A DNA stretch of 43,421 nucleotides from Acidobacteriota bacterium (GTDB lineage Bacteria > Acidobacteriota > Terriglobia > Bryobacterales > Bryobacteraceae): positions 1 to 43,421 of the forward strand of contig JANXSF010000030.1 of assembly GCA_025352795.1 (NCBI GenBank), read 5' to 3'. The notes under the pieces were generated by a model. The model did no database searches, was not told the DNA's origin, and worked only from the letters and a program-made list of their open reading frames with translations. The translations under genes were made by a program, and so were the position numbers. This document shows, piece by piece, positions 34,491 through 43,421 of this stretch. Numbering within the stretch: position 1 is the stretch's first letter; every line of letters starts with the position of its first letter.

Positions 34491-35462
34491 ATGGACCGAA
34501 ACAAGCTCATCATGATCTTCGCCGGCGCGGCTTTGGCTGCGTCTTTACTCACGTGGGTTCTATACCGCAGCACGGTTGCCCCGAAGGGCGAAAAGATGGT
34601 GAAGGTTTACGCCGCTAGTGGAAATTATTCTGCGGGCACGCGCCTTACCAAGGAACGCATCAAGCAGATTTCGGTTGTTGAAAAATCCGTTCCTGCAGGC
34701 GCAATTCTTGACGAAAAACAGGTGATGGATCATGTTTCCATGTTCCCTCTCACTGCCAATGAAACTTTAATTTCCAGCCGTCTTTCCGGCGTCAGTAGCG
34801 CGGAAGGATTTGCCGCTATGATCCCCGCCGGTAAGCGCGCCGTTAGCGTTCCCATTTCCGATGCTACAGGGGCGGGAGGCATGGTTCAGCCCCGGTCCCA
34901 TGTGGATGTGATTTTTACCAAGTCCGGATCCTTGGCTGAAGCCGTCAGCACCACGATTGTGGAAGACGTTGTGGTCATGTCGGTGGGCCGTGTGACGGAA
35001 GTCCCGGCATCGGCAGTGGCATCTGATAAGCCCGCTACGGCAAGCACGACCACCACGACCGCTGCTGCCGGGTCGAACTCGCAACAACGTTCCGCAGTGC
35101 TGCTGGTAAGTCCTGAAGAATCCCGTAAGCTGGAACTGGCTCGCAACCAGGGTAAGATCAGCTTAGCGTTACGTAACCCGCAAGACACCGCCAGATCGGT
35201 TGAAATTGAATCGGTGACGGCAGAAAATCTTGATCCGAATGTGTATGCCCGCTTGGCTATGTCCAAGCGAGGTCGTGGGCGGTTGCCCAACAATGCCAAC
35301 TTGAAGAACGATCAAGAGTGGTGCAAAATCGTCGGCTGTGAATCCACCCCAAAAGCTGTTTCTATTCCCCCTAAACCTGCAAAACCTGAGCCTCCCAAGC
35401 CTCGTGCCATCGTCGACGTATTCCACGGCGATAAACACGTGCAAGAAGCATTTCACGATTAA
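34491..35462 (+). CDS. cpaB: Flp pilus assembly protein CpaB (RcpC-like)
   Basis: This 323-residue periplasmic protein is anchored by one N-terminal helix (IMIFAGAALAASLLTWVLY). A SAF-type domain follows (VYAASGNYSAGTRLTKERIK, SVVEKSVPAGAILDEKQV), then a second beta domain (KRAVSVPISDATGAGGMVQP, SHVDVIFTK), the CpaB layout. A Thr/Ala-rich linker near residue 185 and a Pro-rich tail with two Cys are lineage-specific. I chose ATG 34491 for its AGGA site at 7 nt; a GTG at 34461 is the alternative. The 130 bp after the upstream gene may hold a promoter, but none was clear. Confidence 0.9.
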   Translation: MDRNKLIMIFAGAALAASLLTWVLYRSTVAPKGEKMVKVYAASGNYSAGTRLTKERIKQISVVEKSVPAGAILDEKQVMDHVSMFPLTANETLISSRLSGVSSAEGFAAMIPAGKRAVSVPISDATGAGGMVQPRSHVDVIFTKSGSLAEAVSTTIVEDVVVMSVGRVTEVPASAVASDKPATASTTTTTAAAGSNSQQRSAVLLVSPEESRKLELARNQGKISLALRNPQDTARSVEIESVTAENLDPNVYARLAMSKRGRGRLPNNANLKNDQEWCKIVGCESTPKAVSIPPKPAKPEPPKPRAIVDVFHGDKHVQEAFHD

Positions 35463-35485
35463 GACTATAAAAGAGAAGCTGAGCA

Positions 35486-36976
35486 GTGAACCGATACCTC
35501 ATGAATACTAAAACCTTGGTTACTGCCCTTGTGGCTCTCCTTCTGGCCAGCCAGAGCGGCGCACAAACGGTGCCAATTCGCGAACTCACCATCACCGTTG
35601 GACGTGGCGAATTATTGCAATTTGATGCCGATATAAAAACCGTTGCTGCCAGTGAACCGAAGATTGCCGACGTTGTCGCCGTTTCGCCTCGTGAAGTAAT
35701 GGTCAATGGCAAAGGGATCGGCAAGGCTACCGTGATTGTTTGGGAAGAGGGATCCATTCCCCGCCGATACAACGTCACAGTTGCTTCCGACAAAGAAGAG
35801 TTCGACAACGTTCAAAAACAGATCCGCCAAAGCATTATGGACGGCACTATTCAGATTACAGGGACGCCAGAACAAGTGGTGTTAACCGGCAATGCCAAGA
35901 CTCCGGAAGATTCCAAACGCGCCGAAGCTTTAGCCACCACTTACGCCAAAAAAGTCACCAACCTGATCAAAGTGCCACCGCCAGCCGAGTTGCGCCAGAT
36001 CCTGCTGGAAGTAAAATTCGCCGCCCTTGACCGATCTTTGTTGTCTGAAGTTGGGTTCAACTTTGTAAGCAGGAATCCCAATACTTTGGGCGAAATATCT
36101 ACCCAGCAATTTGCTACGCCGCGCTTCTCACAGTTGCAGTTCCAAAATCAGCAATTTTCCAATTCCACCCTGAACTTTTCCGATCTGTTGAATCTGTTTG
36201 TCTTCCGACCCGACTTGAACATTGGCGCAACCATTCGTGCCATGCAGGCAAAGAATATGTTGCAGGTTTTAGCGGAACCCAACCTTCTAGCCTTGGAAGG
36301 CAAAGAAGCCAGCTTCTTAGCTGGGGGCGAATTTCCCTTCCCGACTTTGACCGCAACGTCAACCGGCGGTGCCACGGCTCCTGTGGTAACAGTTCAATTC
36401 AAGAAGTTCGGCATCCAGTTGGACTTCACCCCCACGATTACCCCGAGCGGTGCTATCCACTTGCATGTTCGACCATCGGTGACCTCACTCGATTACGCCA
36501 ACGCCGTCACATTGCAAGGATTTCTGATTCCAGCCATCGCCTCGCGTTACGCCGAAACCGAAGCCATTTTGAAAGACGGTGAAAGTTTCGCCATCGCCGG
36601 ATTGATTGACAATCGTTTGATTACGTCCATGGCCCGTGTGAAATGGCTGGGCGATGTTCCCGTGCTTGGGAACTTATTCCGCAGCCGTTCCACTCGCAAA
36701 TCTTCCGATGAATTGCTGGTCGTCGTGACGCCGCGGTTCGTCAAGCCGTTGACTGCGGAAGATAAAGCGGAACTGTTACCGCAAATGGAACCATTTCTTG
36801 CTCCTTCCAAAGTGGAAAAGCAATTGTTAGACCTGAAGAACAAGAAGGGCAAGAAGGAAGAAGTGATCGATCCCGCCGTACCAACCGGTAAGAAACGGAA
36901 GAAGGCTAAAATCGTAAATGGTAAACCGGAGTTTATAGGACCTCGTGGCCAACAGGAACCAGCAGCTAAAAAATAA
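35486..36976 (+). CDS. cpaC: Flp pilus outer-membrane secretin CpaC (RcpA-like)
   Basis: This 496-residue protein forms the outer-membrane channel of the pilus. A signal peptide ends near SQSGAQ. An N-terminal pilus-secretin domain follows (VGRGELLQFDADIKTVAASE), then a BON-like segment (ITGTPEQVVLTGNAKTPEDS) and the secretin core (VLAEPNLLALEGKEASFLAG, ARVKWLGDVPVLGNLFRS, ELLVVVTPRFVKPL). The Lys-rich tail is unusual. The start is a GTG at 35486 with AGAGAAG upstream; ATG 35501 is an alternative. It overlaps the next gene by 32 bp. Confidence 0.93.
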   Translation: MNRYLMNTKTLVTALVALLLASQSGAQTVPIRELTITVGRGELLQFDADIKTVAASEPKIADVVAVSPREVMVNGKGIGKATVIVWEEGSIPRRYNVTVASDKEEFDNVQKQIRQSIMDGTIQITGTPEQVVLTGNAKTPEDSKRAEALATTYAKKVTNLIKVPPPAELRQILLEVKFAALDRSLLSEVGFNFVSRNPNTLGEISTQQFATPRFSQLQFQNQQFSNSTLNFSDLLNLFVFRPDLNIGATIRAMQAKNMLQVLAEPNLLALEGKEASFLAGGEFPFPTLTATSTGGATAPVVTVQFKKFGIQLDFTPTITPSGAIHLHVRPSVTSLDYANAVTLQGFLIPAIASRYAETEAILKDGESFAIAGLIDNRLITSMARVKWLGDVPVLGNLFRSRSTRKSSDELLVVVTPRFVKPLTAEDKAELLPQMEPFLAPSKVEKQLLDLKNKKGKKEEVIDPAVPTGKKRKKAKIVNGKPEFIGPRGQQEPAAKK

Positions 36977-38255
36977 CCGCTGGACCAAAGCAAGACGCCG
37001 ACCCCGTCAATCAGGATCGGTGTCCTTGCAGCTTGTGGTCATCATGATGGGCGTCCTTATTGGGTTAATGGGATTCGCTGTTGACCTGGGCCGTCTGTAC
37101 ATGAGCAGGGCTGAGCTGAAATCCGCCGCCAATGCCATTGCCTTGGCCGAAGCGAGCAAATTGATTGGAACCACCGCCGCCTTAACTTCTGCTGATGCTT
37201 CAGGCAAAGTGACTTACGAAAATCAAACCAACTTCGGCAATAAGTACGATTTTGGCGGCTATCAAATTGGCCAGGATAATGGCGTGGTGAACAGTGAGAC
37301 TCCCACCAAATCGTATTTCGATACCATGGCATCAGCACTAGGTCTGGATGGTGCGACGGGTGGGGAAGCCGATGGGTCAACCGCAAAGTATGTGAAGGTT
37401 CAAGTGAAGGGTGAATCGCAACTTCTGTTCTGGAGTTTTTTGCCATCAGCGCAGGATCGGAAAGTGAATCTGATCGCCCAATCCGTTGCTGGCGTTAGCT
37501 CGCCAGTGTGCACAGCTTGCGGCACGGAACCAATCGCCCTGGCTGCGATCACTACGGACGACACCATAGACTTCGGCTATACGTTCGGCACTCGCTACAC
37601 ACTCTATCATTCGTGCCAGGGTGGCGCGGCTCCTACGGTGCTCACCAATGACGCCATCACGGCCCAATACATTTTGATCAATCGCTTAAACGATGCCGCC
37701 ACAATTTTTGCCGATGAGACATCGCAACTGTTCCGCTATGGCGCGCAGGGTCTTGCCCCCAGCACCACCCAAGCCGCGTCCTGTATAAGGATCGCTGCCG
37801 ATGAATCGGCATGGGTGAATACCGCGCCCGGTGGAAGTTGCAATCAAGCCGTCAACTCTTTTGTGCAAGGCTTTGTTTGTGGTCTGGCCAATCGATTCGA
37901 TCAGACTTTGCCCACCGTTTGCCAGGCGATCAACGAGTCAGACACAATTTCCACTATCAATTCGGCTGACACTGATTTGACCGATCTGGACGATTACACC
38001 AGCTATACCGGAACCACTCGGCGCATCATCACCGTGGCCATTGTAGACGCCCTCTCCGCCACCGCCACTATGAATGTGCAAGGCTTTCGTCAGTTTTTGC
38101 TGGAACCGATTGCCAACGATGTCACGCTGAATCCCGCTGATACCCGCGGTAGATTCAGCGCCATGTATCTTGGAAGTAAGATGCCACTACGAGCTGGAAG
38201 TTTCGCCGGATGCCAACTGACAAGCGGACCAGGCAAGGTGGTACTGCACCAATGA
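36945..38255 (+). CDS. TadG-like Tad-domain pilus protein
   Basis: This 436-residue protein has a cytoplasmic basic N-terminus, then a membrane helix with the Tad-domain signature (GSVSLQLVVIMMGVLIGLMG, AVDLGRLYMSRAELKSAANA). The large exported part is rich in Thr, Asp and paired Cys (SPVCTACGTEP, CIRIAADESAW). No von Willebrand MIDAS motif is obvious, so it is a TadG-like protein without a certain vWA domain. The start is GTG 36945, overlapping cpaC. Its TGA overlaps the next gene (ATGA). Confidence 0.8.
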   Translation: MANRNQQLKNNRWTKARRRPRQSGSVSLQLVVIMMGVLIGLMGFAVDLGRLYMSRAELKSAANAIALAEASKLIGTTAALTSADASGKVTYENQTNFGNKYDFGGYQIGQDNGVVNSETPTKSYFDTMASALGLDGATGGEADGSTAKYVKVQVKGESQLLFWSFLPSAQDRKVNLIAQSVAGVSSPVCTACGTEPIALAAITTDDTIDFGYTFGTRYTLYHSCQGGAAPTVLTNDAITAQYILINRLNDAATIFADETSQLFRYGAQGLAPSTTQAASCIRIAADESAWVNTAPGGSCNQAVNSFVQGFVCGLANRFDQTLPTVCQAINESDTISTINSADTDLTDLDDYTSYTGTTRRIITVAIVDALSATATMNVQGFRQFLLEPIANDVTLNPADTRGRFSAMYLGSKMPLRAGSFAGCQLTSGPGKVVLHQ

Positions 38256-39004
38256 GCAGGCAAGAAATTGGAATGAAAACTGCGCTCGCAGGCGAGCAGG
38301 CAGGCGGAATCGGACAGCTTCAAGTGGTTAAAAAACCGCTCTCTCGCGGTCACGGCTCGGTAGCATCGGTGTGTTACAGAGCCGTGACCGCCAGGGAGCG
38401 GTCTTTTAACCACAGGTTTCAGGGATGCTGGCAGGGTATCCAAATGTGGGGCAGGCGATTCCGCCTGCCTGCTCGCCTGCAACCAATAAAACCATCTTCC
38501 GAGAGACTCCTCCACCAGAAGGGTGCCTCCATCCTTGAAGCAGTTCTGTTCCTCCCCATCCTATTCATGCTGCTTTGGGGCATGATCGATCTGGCGCGCA
38601 TCGGCATGGTTTATTACGAGTTGCATAAGATGCTCTACACCATTGCCCGCTACGCCGGATCGTCCCAAAACGTGAACTTTTGCGATGATGCCGATCCCAC
38701 TGTCGCCACTGCGAAAAACCTTGCTCTGCGCGCTTCTGTCGACGAATCTGCGGCGCTGATTCTCCCCACTCTTACCGCCGACCTGATCACCGTTCGCGCG
38801 GAAAAAGTCGATCCTGATAGCCAGGCCGTCAGCGAGTGTGTATGCTCCGCTGCTGGTTGCGACGCGGCTACCGGCGGTCGTGGGCCGGACTATATTGTGG
38901 TCACCATTCCCGATGGTTACTCCGTAAAAACGAACATCCCCTTTGTAGCGTCAGAAACGTTTCTGCTGCGACCCAAAGTGCGTGTGCCTTTTGGAGGCAC
39001 CTAA
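38252..39004 (+). CDS. TadE-like pseudopilin with an N-terminus built from a palindromic repeat element
   Basis: The true TadE core starts near residue 85: HQKGASILEAVLFLPILFML, then LWGMIDLARIGMVYYELHKM, with Gly and Glu placed as in pseudopilin processing sites. Before it the frame runs through the 38288-38480 element, which encodes about residues 13-76 (containing RGHGSVASVCYRAVTARERS). A native TadE has only a short cytosolic leader. ATG 38252 overlaps the upstream stop and is the likely original start. ATG 38444 inside the element is an alternative. The element keeps the frame open, so the product may still be made, with an odd leader of about 80 residues. The second Cys-rich half (CVCSAAGCDAATGG) is exported. 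Confidence 0.8.
   Translation: MSRQEIGMKTALAGEQAGGIGQLQVVKKPLSRGHGSVASVCYRAVTARERSFNHRFQGCWQGIQMWGRRFRLPARLQPIKPSSERLLHQKGASILEAVLFLPILFMLLWGMIDLARIGMVYYELHKMLYTIARYAGSSQNVNFCDDADPTVATAKNLALRASVDESAALILPTLTADLITVRAEKVDPDSQAVSECVCSAAGCDAATGGRGPDYIVVTIPDGYSVKTNIPFVASETFLLRPKVRVPFGGT
38288..38480. repeat. Nested palindromic (MITE-like) element, copy 2, inside the tadE-like gene
   Basis: Outer arms are perfect 25-bp inverted repeats (38288-38312 and 38456-38480; GCAGGCGAGCAGGCAGGC and complement). Inner 35-nt arms at 38324-38358 and 38379-38413 match at 32 positions (CCGCTCTCTCGCGGTCACGG). GACAGCTTCAAGTG, ACAGAGCCGTGACCGC and AACCACAGGTT are shared with copy 1 at 14791-15007, in reverse orientation. 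A further hairpin, GGCAGGCG-ATTC-CGCCTGCC, is at 38450-38469. No target duplication is evident. Confidence 0.85.
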
Positions 39005-39005
39005 C

Positions 39006-39533
39006 ATGATGCATCCAATCTCACTGCGTCGCAGACAACAGCAAGGCGGTCAAGCCCTCATTGAATGGGTGATCACCAATGCCGGAATCATTCTGCCCAC
39101 CACGTTTGGAATCATCTTCACTGCCCAACTATTATGGGTTTGGCATTCGGCCATTGAATGGACCCGCGATGGCACACGCTACGCCGTCACTCACTGCTTC
39201 CAGGGGAACGGTGAAAATGTGCGCAACTACATGCGAACCCATGTTCCGGTGAATGTTGACCAGACAGAATTTCAGGGCGGCACCGCAGACATTGGGATTA
39301 GCTACTACGGCAAAGATCCCGATACCGGCGTTCTCAGCGATTTCACCTGCAGCGGTTCGGATTGTTCCACCGATTGCATTCCCGACGCCGTGACCGTGCG
39401 GGTTACCGGATATCAATTCCGGACTTTTTTAACTTATCTTGGGCTCCCTCCAGTAGTGATGCCCGATTTTGCTACAACTTTGCCCATTGAAAGTGCAGGC
39501 TGCGACCCCGAATTGGGTTCGTGCCTGCCATAG
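39006..39533 (+). CDS. Second TadE-like pseudopilin
   Basis: This 175-residue protein has a short basic leader and the pseudopilin segment QQGGQALIEWVITNAGIILP, then FGIIFTAQLLWVWHSAIEWT. A Gly-Gln processing site is followed by Glu at +5, as in TadE/TadF proteins. The C-terminal exported part has several cysteines (FTCSGSDCSTDC) that probably form disulfides. GGAGG lies about 8 nt before ATG 39006. It follows the first tadE-like gene directly. Its own leader is normal, which underlines how abnormal its neighbour's is. Confidence 0.82.
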   Translation: MMHPISLRRRQQQGGQALIEWVITNAGIILPTTFGIIFTAQLLWVWHSAIEWTRDGTRYAVTHCFQGNGENVRNYMRTHVPVNVDQTEFQGGTADIGISYYGKDPDTGVLSDFTCSGSDCSTDCIPDAVTVRVTGYQFRTFLTYLGLPPVVMPDFATTLPIESAGCDPELGSCLP

Positions 39534-39548
39534 GAGATTTAGAGCCGA

Positions 39549-40727
39549 ATGTCTCTCTCATTACTAGTAGCTTCCGCCGACGATTCGTTGCGTGAGCTAG
39601 TGCGTGACCTGTTATTGAACATGCCGAATGGCCGGGTGGTGAACGAGTATCCCGAAGTATCGCCCAACTTGTATATCCGTGTTTTGCAGGATTTGGAACG
39701 CCATCCCGATGCAGCTCTAATCGTCGATATTTCCTCCGATCCTATTTCCGGCATCAAGGCTTTGGAAAAGCTTCGTCAAGCAGTACCCGATATCTACATC
39801 ATCGCTGCCGATTATTCAACGGATGGCGATTCCATCCTGCTCACCATGCGCTCTGGTGCCAACGATTACATGTTGATGCCAGTGAAGCGCGCCGACCTTC
39901 GCGATGCCATCTCACGCCTGGAACGCGCCCCCCGTCGTCATGCCGGTTCCACCGCCAGCCAGCTTGCCCGCGTCTATACTTTCATTGGAACCAAGGGTGG
40001 AGTTGGAACCACATCGCTTGCCGTAAACTTTGCCAGCGTGCTGGCCCAGCGCAAACAGAACGTCGTACTTGTCGACGTGGATTGGCATGCAAATGACGTC
40101 TGCATGCAACTCGGGTTGCAGCCACAATATACTTTGCTGGAAGTTGCGGAAAACTTAAATCGCATGGATCAGGCCCTGTTTGAAGGGTTTGTGGCCCGGG
40201 ATCCAATTGGCTTCTTCGTAGTTGGTCCACCGGAATCTTTAGAGACTGGTCGTGGCTATTTCAACGAACCCACTCTGCGTGAATTTGCCACGTTCCTTGT
40301 GGAAAAATATAATGCCGTGGTGTTCGATGGCGGTAACGATATGACTGACGAATTGGTGCAAGGGGCATTGCAGGTTTCCTCCACCGTGTTTCTAGTCATC
40401 ACGCAGGATTTCCCCGCTGTTCGAAATGCCCAACGCTACATTGCTTATTTAATGCGCCTGGGCTTCACTGCCGATCAAATCAAAATTGTCGTCAACCGTT
40501 ACAACAAAATGGCCGGATCACACGTGGCCACTTTGGAACAGATTCAGCAGACGTTGAATCAAACGGTTTTTTACGGTATTCCAAATTCGCCAGATGTGGG
40601 CCAAAGTATCAACAAATCGCGACCGTTGGTGGCTGATCGTCAATTGTTCCCAGAGATGGACAAGACCATTCGGGCGTTTGTAGATAAGGCGACTGGCGGA
40701 AAACCGGCCATGGCGAAATCGGCGTAA
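39549..40727 (+). CDS. cpaE: Pilus assembly ATPase CpaE/TadZ
   Basis: This 392-residue protein has an N-terminal receiver-like domain (residues 1-125; SLLVASADDSLRELVRDLLL, AALIVDISSDPISGIKALEK) without the full phosphorylation set, and a MinD/ParA-like ATPase domain. The P-loop reads GTKGGVGTTSLAVNFAS (near 147-163): the signature Lys is kept but the canonical Walker Lys is Thr, as is usual in CpaE. VLVDVDWHANDV is the A' site and VVFDGGNDM the Walker B region. It positions the pilus machine at the membrane. Downstream cpaF follows by 3 bp. Confidence 0.92.
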   Translation: MSLSLLVASADDSLRELVRDLLLNMPNGRVVNEYPEVSPNLYIRVLQDLERHPDAALIVDISSDPISGIKALEKLRQAVPDIYIIAADYSTDGDSILLTMRSGANDYMLMPVKRADLRDAISRLERAPRRHAGSTASQLARVYTFIGTKGGVGTTSLAVNFASVLAQRKQNVVLVDVDWHANDVCMQLGLQPQYTLLEVAENLNRMDQALFEGFVARDPIGFFVVGPPESLETGRGYFNEPTLREFATFLVEKYNAVVFDGGNDMTDELVQGALQVSSTVFLVITQDFPAVRNAQRYIAYLMRLGFTADQIKIVVNRYNKMAGSHVATLEQIQQTLNQTVFYGIPNSPDVGQSINKSRPLVADRQLFPEMDKTIRAFVDKATGGKPAMAKSA

Positions 40728-40730
40728 TTC

Positions 40731-42047
40731 ATGGGCAGCCGCACAATTCCAAGACCGGCGAGTGGTGGTGCTGACCGTTGGTTCGGCATCAAGACCAAGA
40801 TCCATGGCAAATTGCTGAACTCCTTGACCCCAGATCAACTGCGGTCCATGAACAAGGAAGGCATTCGCGACCAGATCGCTGGGACGATTGAACGGCTGGT
40901 GAGGGAAGAACATATTCCCATGACTCTCGCCGAACGCGAGAAGTTGATTGACGAAATCATTGATGAAATTTTTGGATTGGGCCCACTGGAAGCTCTTTTG
41001 AAAGATCCAACCATCTCCGATATTCTGGTGAACGGTTATGATTCCGTCTATGTGGAACGTTTGGGAAAATTGGTGGAAACCAACATTCGTTTTAAAGATG
41101 CCACCCACCTGCGCCTGATCATTGATCGCATTGTGTCCAACATCGGCCGCCGCATTGACGATTCCTCCCCTATTGTTGACGCCCGCCTTCCCGATGGTTC
41201 CCGTATCTGCGCAGTCATCCCACCCATTTCGCTGATTGGCCCGGTGATGTCCGTCCGTCGATTCGGTAAAAAGCTAATGACGGTAGATGAACTGATGCGG
41301 CTGGAAACGTTTACTCCAGGCATGGTTCAGTTCTTGGAAGGGGCTTGCAAGGCACGTTTGAACATTGTGATTTCCGGTGGGTCGGGTTCTGGCAAGACTA
41401 CCGCACTGAACACGCTATCGCGATTCATTCCAGAATCGGAACGCGTGGTTACCATTGAAGACACTGCGGAATTGCAGTTGGTTCAGGAACATGTGGTTCG
41501 TCTGGAAACACGTCCTATTAACATTGAAGGCGCTGGTGCAATCACCCAGCGTGACTTGGTCATCAACGCCTTGCGTATGCGGCCAGATCGTATTATCATC
41601 GGCGAATGTCGTGGTGCTGAGGCCATGGATATGATGCAGGCGATGAACACTGGTCACGATGGTTCCATGACCACCACCCACGCAAACACAGGCAGGGACG
41701 CGTTTACACGTCTTGAAACCATGGTGATGATGGCATCGCAAAACATTCCTGATCGCGTCATTCGTCAAATGTTAGCCAGCGCCATCAACATTGTTATCCA
41801 TTGCGCCCGGTTGAACGATGGCACCCGTAAAATCCTTTCCATCAGCGAAGTGATGGGGCTGGATGGTGATCAGGTGGACATGCAGGATCTGTTTGTTTTT
41901 GATAGAGAAGGCATTGCCGCCGATGGCCGCGTGCTCGGTCGCTTCCGCGCTACCGGCAATCGACCCTTCTATGCCGATCGCATTCGCACCTACGGTTACA
42001 AGCTGGATGACGCCATCTTCAATGAAATGGTTGAGGTGAAGGCCTAA
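40731..42047 (+). CDS. cpaF: Pilus secretion ATPase CpaF/TadA
   Basis: This 438-residue cytoplasmic motor powers Flp pilus assembly. Walker A is [12 protein letters not shown] (near 216-227), the Asp box is [12 protein letters not shown], Walker B is [15 protein letters not shown], and the His box is [13 protein letters not shown]. The N-terminal domain has [20 protein letters not shown], typical of the TadA/CpaF subgroup. All motor motifs are intact. It overlaps tadB by one base. Confidence 0.96.
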   Translation: MGSRTIPRPASGGADRWFGIKTKIHGKLLNSLTPDQLRSMNKEGIRDQIAGTIERLVREEHIPMTLAEREKLIDEIIDEIFGLGPLEALLKDPTISDILVNGYDSVYVERLGKLVETNIRFKDATHLRLIIDRIVSNIGRRIDDSSPIVDARLPDGSRICAVIPPISLIGPVMSVRRFGKKLMTVDELMRLETFTPGMVQFLEGACKARLNIVISGGSGSGKTTALNTLSRFIPESERVVTIEDTAELQLVQEHVVRLETRPINIEGAGAITQRDLVINALRMRPDRIIIGECRGAEAMDMMQAMNTGHDGSMTTTHANTGRDAFTRLETMVMMASQNIPDRVIRQMLASAINIVIHCARLNDGTRKILSISEVMGLDGDQVDMQDLFVFDREGIAADGRVLGRFRATGNRPFYADRIRTYGYKLDDAIFNEMVEVKA

Positions 42048-43024
42048 TGCTAGGATTCTTCTTTGTAGCCTTCCTCATTTTTAGCGCAGCATTTTATGCG
42101 GCTGGCCACTATATTTGGAACATTCCGCAACAACAAATCGCTTCCAGCCTTGCCGATCGCATGCGTGAGATCCGGTCCCGCAATAGTGTCCGCGATTCCT
42201 CCTCCCGTTCCGATTTAATGCGCACCGAAAAGAAAGGTGTGTTTGAATTTTTGGAAGATTTCGCTAAGTGGTTAGGCCCTGCCCGCCGCCTACAAATGTT
42301 CATTAATCAAGCTGACCTGCGTTACCGGGCAGCCGACGTCCTGGGGCTTTGCATGGCAATCCTGGTGATCGTTTTTGTCGCCTTAGGAATTTTCGGATTG
42401 GATAATTTGATTCTGCGGATCATCATTTCAGGCATCGCCTGCAGCCTTCCTATTGTTTGGATCAAGCACAAACGAAAAGTGCGGATGGAGAAATTCGAAC
42501 AACAATTGCCCGATGGAATTGATCTCTTCAATCGCTCTATGAAGGCCGGTCACAACATGCACTCCGGCTTGGAAAGCATCGCTGGGGAAATGCCCGACCC
42601 AATCCGCATGGAGTTTCGGAAGTTGATGGAAGAGCTTTCTCTTGGATCAACCATTGATGATTCTTTACATAACCTGGGGGATAGAGTACCGCTTATTGAT
42701 TTAAAGTTTTTTATTACGGGCTTGATTCTGCAGCGGCAGACCGGAGCCAACATGGTGACGGTTTTGGAAAACATGTCCCAGCTGATTCGGGAACGGCTGA
42801 ATCTGGTTGAGAAAATGAAAGCTGCCACCACGCAACAAAGGGCCTCGGCAGCGCTGTTGTGTTCCCTGCCAATTGTGGTCTTTTTTGGTTTTTGGTATTT
42901 GAAGCCCGAATATATCCACATGCTGCTATACGACGAAACGGGCAACATGTTTTTCACCTATGGAATTTGTTCGGAAGTATTTGGCATTCTGGTGATTCGC
43001 AAGATCGCTAGTCCCAAAGTCTAG
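42047..43024 (+). CDS. tadB: Flp pilus inner-membrane platform protein TadB
   Basis: This 325-residue GspF-family protein has an N-terminal helix (FFFVAFLIFSAAFYAAGHYI), a middle hydrophobic pair (GLCMAILVIVFVALGIF) and a cytoplasmic GspF domain (QLPDGIDLFNRSMKAGHNMH, GLILQRQTGANMVTVLENMS) before the last helices. It forms the platform with TadC. It directly follows cpaF, and tadC follows after 11 bp. Confidence 0.94.
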   Translation: MLGFFFVAFLIFSAAFYAAGHYIWNIPQQQIASSLADRMREIRSRNSVRDSSSRSDLMRTEKKGVFEFLEDFAKWLGPARRLQMFINQADLRYRAADVLGLCMAILVIVFVALGIFGLDNLILRIIISGIACSLPIVWIKHKRKVRMEKFEQQLPDGIDLFNRSMKAGHNMHSGLESIAGEMPDPIRMEFRKLMEELSLGSTIDDSLHNLGDRVPLIDLKFFITGLILQRQTGANMVTVLENMSQLIRERLNLVEKMKAATTQQRASAALLCSLPIVVFFGFWYLKPEYIHMLLYDETGNMFFTYGICSEVFGILVIRKIASPKV

Positions 43025-43035
43025 ATGGAGCATCA

Positions 43036-43421
43036 ATGATTATTATCTACTTCATCGCCATTTTCGCTGCTGTGGCTCTTCTTCTTTGGAGTGGGGTGCA
43101 ATTAATGCAACCTGTGGAGGATCCGCTGGGATCTCGACTCGAGGAGTTGCAAGCGCATGCCATGGTTTCAGGAACTCGTGTTTCTAAACGACGAGCGGGG
43201 GGCGGCTTTTTCAATAATTTCCTTTATCTGGTGAGCTCATTGGGCGGGGAAGATTTTCTGCGGGAAACGGAAAGGTCGCTAAGCACCTCCGGCGTGCGTC
43301 GCAAAAATGCCTTGGCTTACTATGTGCTATTTCAGGTAGTGTTTTTTCTCACCTTAGTCATTGGAATGCAGTATTTGCAGTGGAACAACGAATGGTCCAA
43401 CAAAATGGGTGGACTTGCCGC
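43036..43421 (+). CDS. tadC: Flp pilus inner-membrane platform protein TadC (5' part)
   Basis: ATG 43036, with GGAG upstream, opens a frame that runs off the window after 128 codons. It has an N-terminal helix (IIIYFIAIFAAVALLLWSGV), a soluble segment (LRETERSLSTSGVRRKNALA) and the start of another helix (YYVLFQVVFFLTLVIG). Position after tadB and this layout indicate the second GspF-type platform protein. The GspF domain itself lies beyond the window. Confidence 0.85.
   Translation, partial: MIIIYFIAIFAAVALLLWSGVQLMQPVEDPLGSRLEELQAHAMVSGTRVSKRRAGGGFFNNFLYLVSSLGGEDFLRETERSLSTSGVRRKNALAYYVLFQVVFFLTLVIGMQYLQWNNEWSNKMGGLA

Noticed and set aside
1-43421. CRISPR arrays, tRNA or rRNA genes, insertion sequences.
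   Set aside because: None could be supported by repeats, cloverleaf-like sequence or transposase motifs.

Overview
The window (43,421 bp) most likely comes from an acidobacterium of the Bryobacterales/Solibacter type. This is inferred from two very long tandem beta-propeller proteins whose C-termini look like the Solibacter-type C-terminal domain, from a cytochrome b fused to a diheme cytochrome c tail, and from a chromosomal Tad (tight-adherence) pilus locus. No rRNA, tRNA, CRISPR array, transposase or phage gene was found. Coding density is high and many neighbouring genes overlap at stop/start codons (ATGA and TTGA quadruplets).

Layout. 1-4031 (+): the tail of an unknown gene, an HExxH metalloprotein, two tandem TlpA-like thioredoxins and a stand-alone DsbD N-domain-like protein (three overlapping envelope redox genes), a GT9 glycosyltransferase and an NHL beta-propeller. 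4032-5882 (-): a multi-pass GT-C-type membrane protein. 6065-8164 (+): a triple-PAS sigma-54 activator. 8171-16439 (-): a histidine operon read right to left, with a leader peptide containing three consecutive His codons and an attenuator, then hisI-hisG, a nested palindromic repeat, hisD-hisC-HAD phosphatase-hisB-hisH-hisF-hisA, and a frameshifted TPR/thioredoxin gene coupled to hisA. The HAD enzyme is the best candidate for the otherwise missing histidinol-phosphate phosphatase. No hisE is present in the window.

16610-16899 (+): an unrecognised structured transcript of about 255 nt. It has its own sigma-70-like promoter, a 15-residue ORF behind a perfect 14-nt complement of the 16S rRNA tail, an internal anti-Shine-Dalgarno strand that can pair in two ways, and a strong terminator. 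16971-19042 (+): a Rieske/cytochrome b-c operon. 19110-23621 (+): rpmE, a small XRE regulator with a long palindrome, biotin carboxylase and biotin carrier protein, a DnaC-like ATPase and ychF. 23680-30986 (-): rimO and the two giant beta-propeller paralogues.

31072-43421 (+): a DUF192 protein, a TPR lipoprotein and the Tad pilus locus (flp, a membrane protein, cpaB, cpaC, a TadG-like and two TadE-like pseudopilins, cpaE, cpaF, tadB, tadC truncated by the window edge). A second copy of the palindromic element lies inside the first tadE-like gene and encodes about 64 of its N-terminal residues.

The strongest candidates for new biology are the 16.6-16.9 kb RNA, the his attenuator, the palindromic element family that enters coding sequence, and the thioredoxin tandem in which signal peptides are overprinted on the upstream gene's C-terminal helix.
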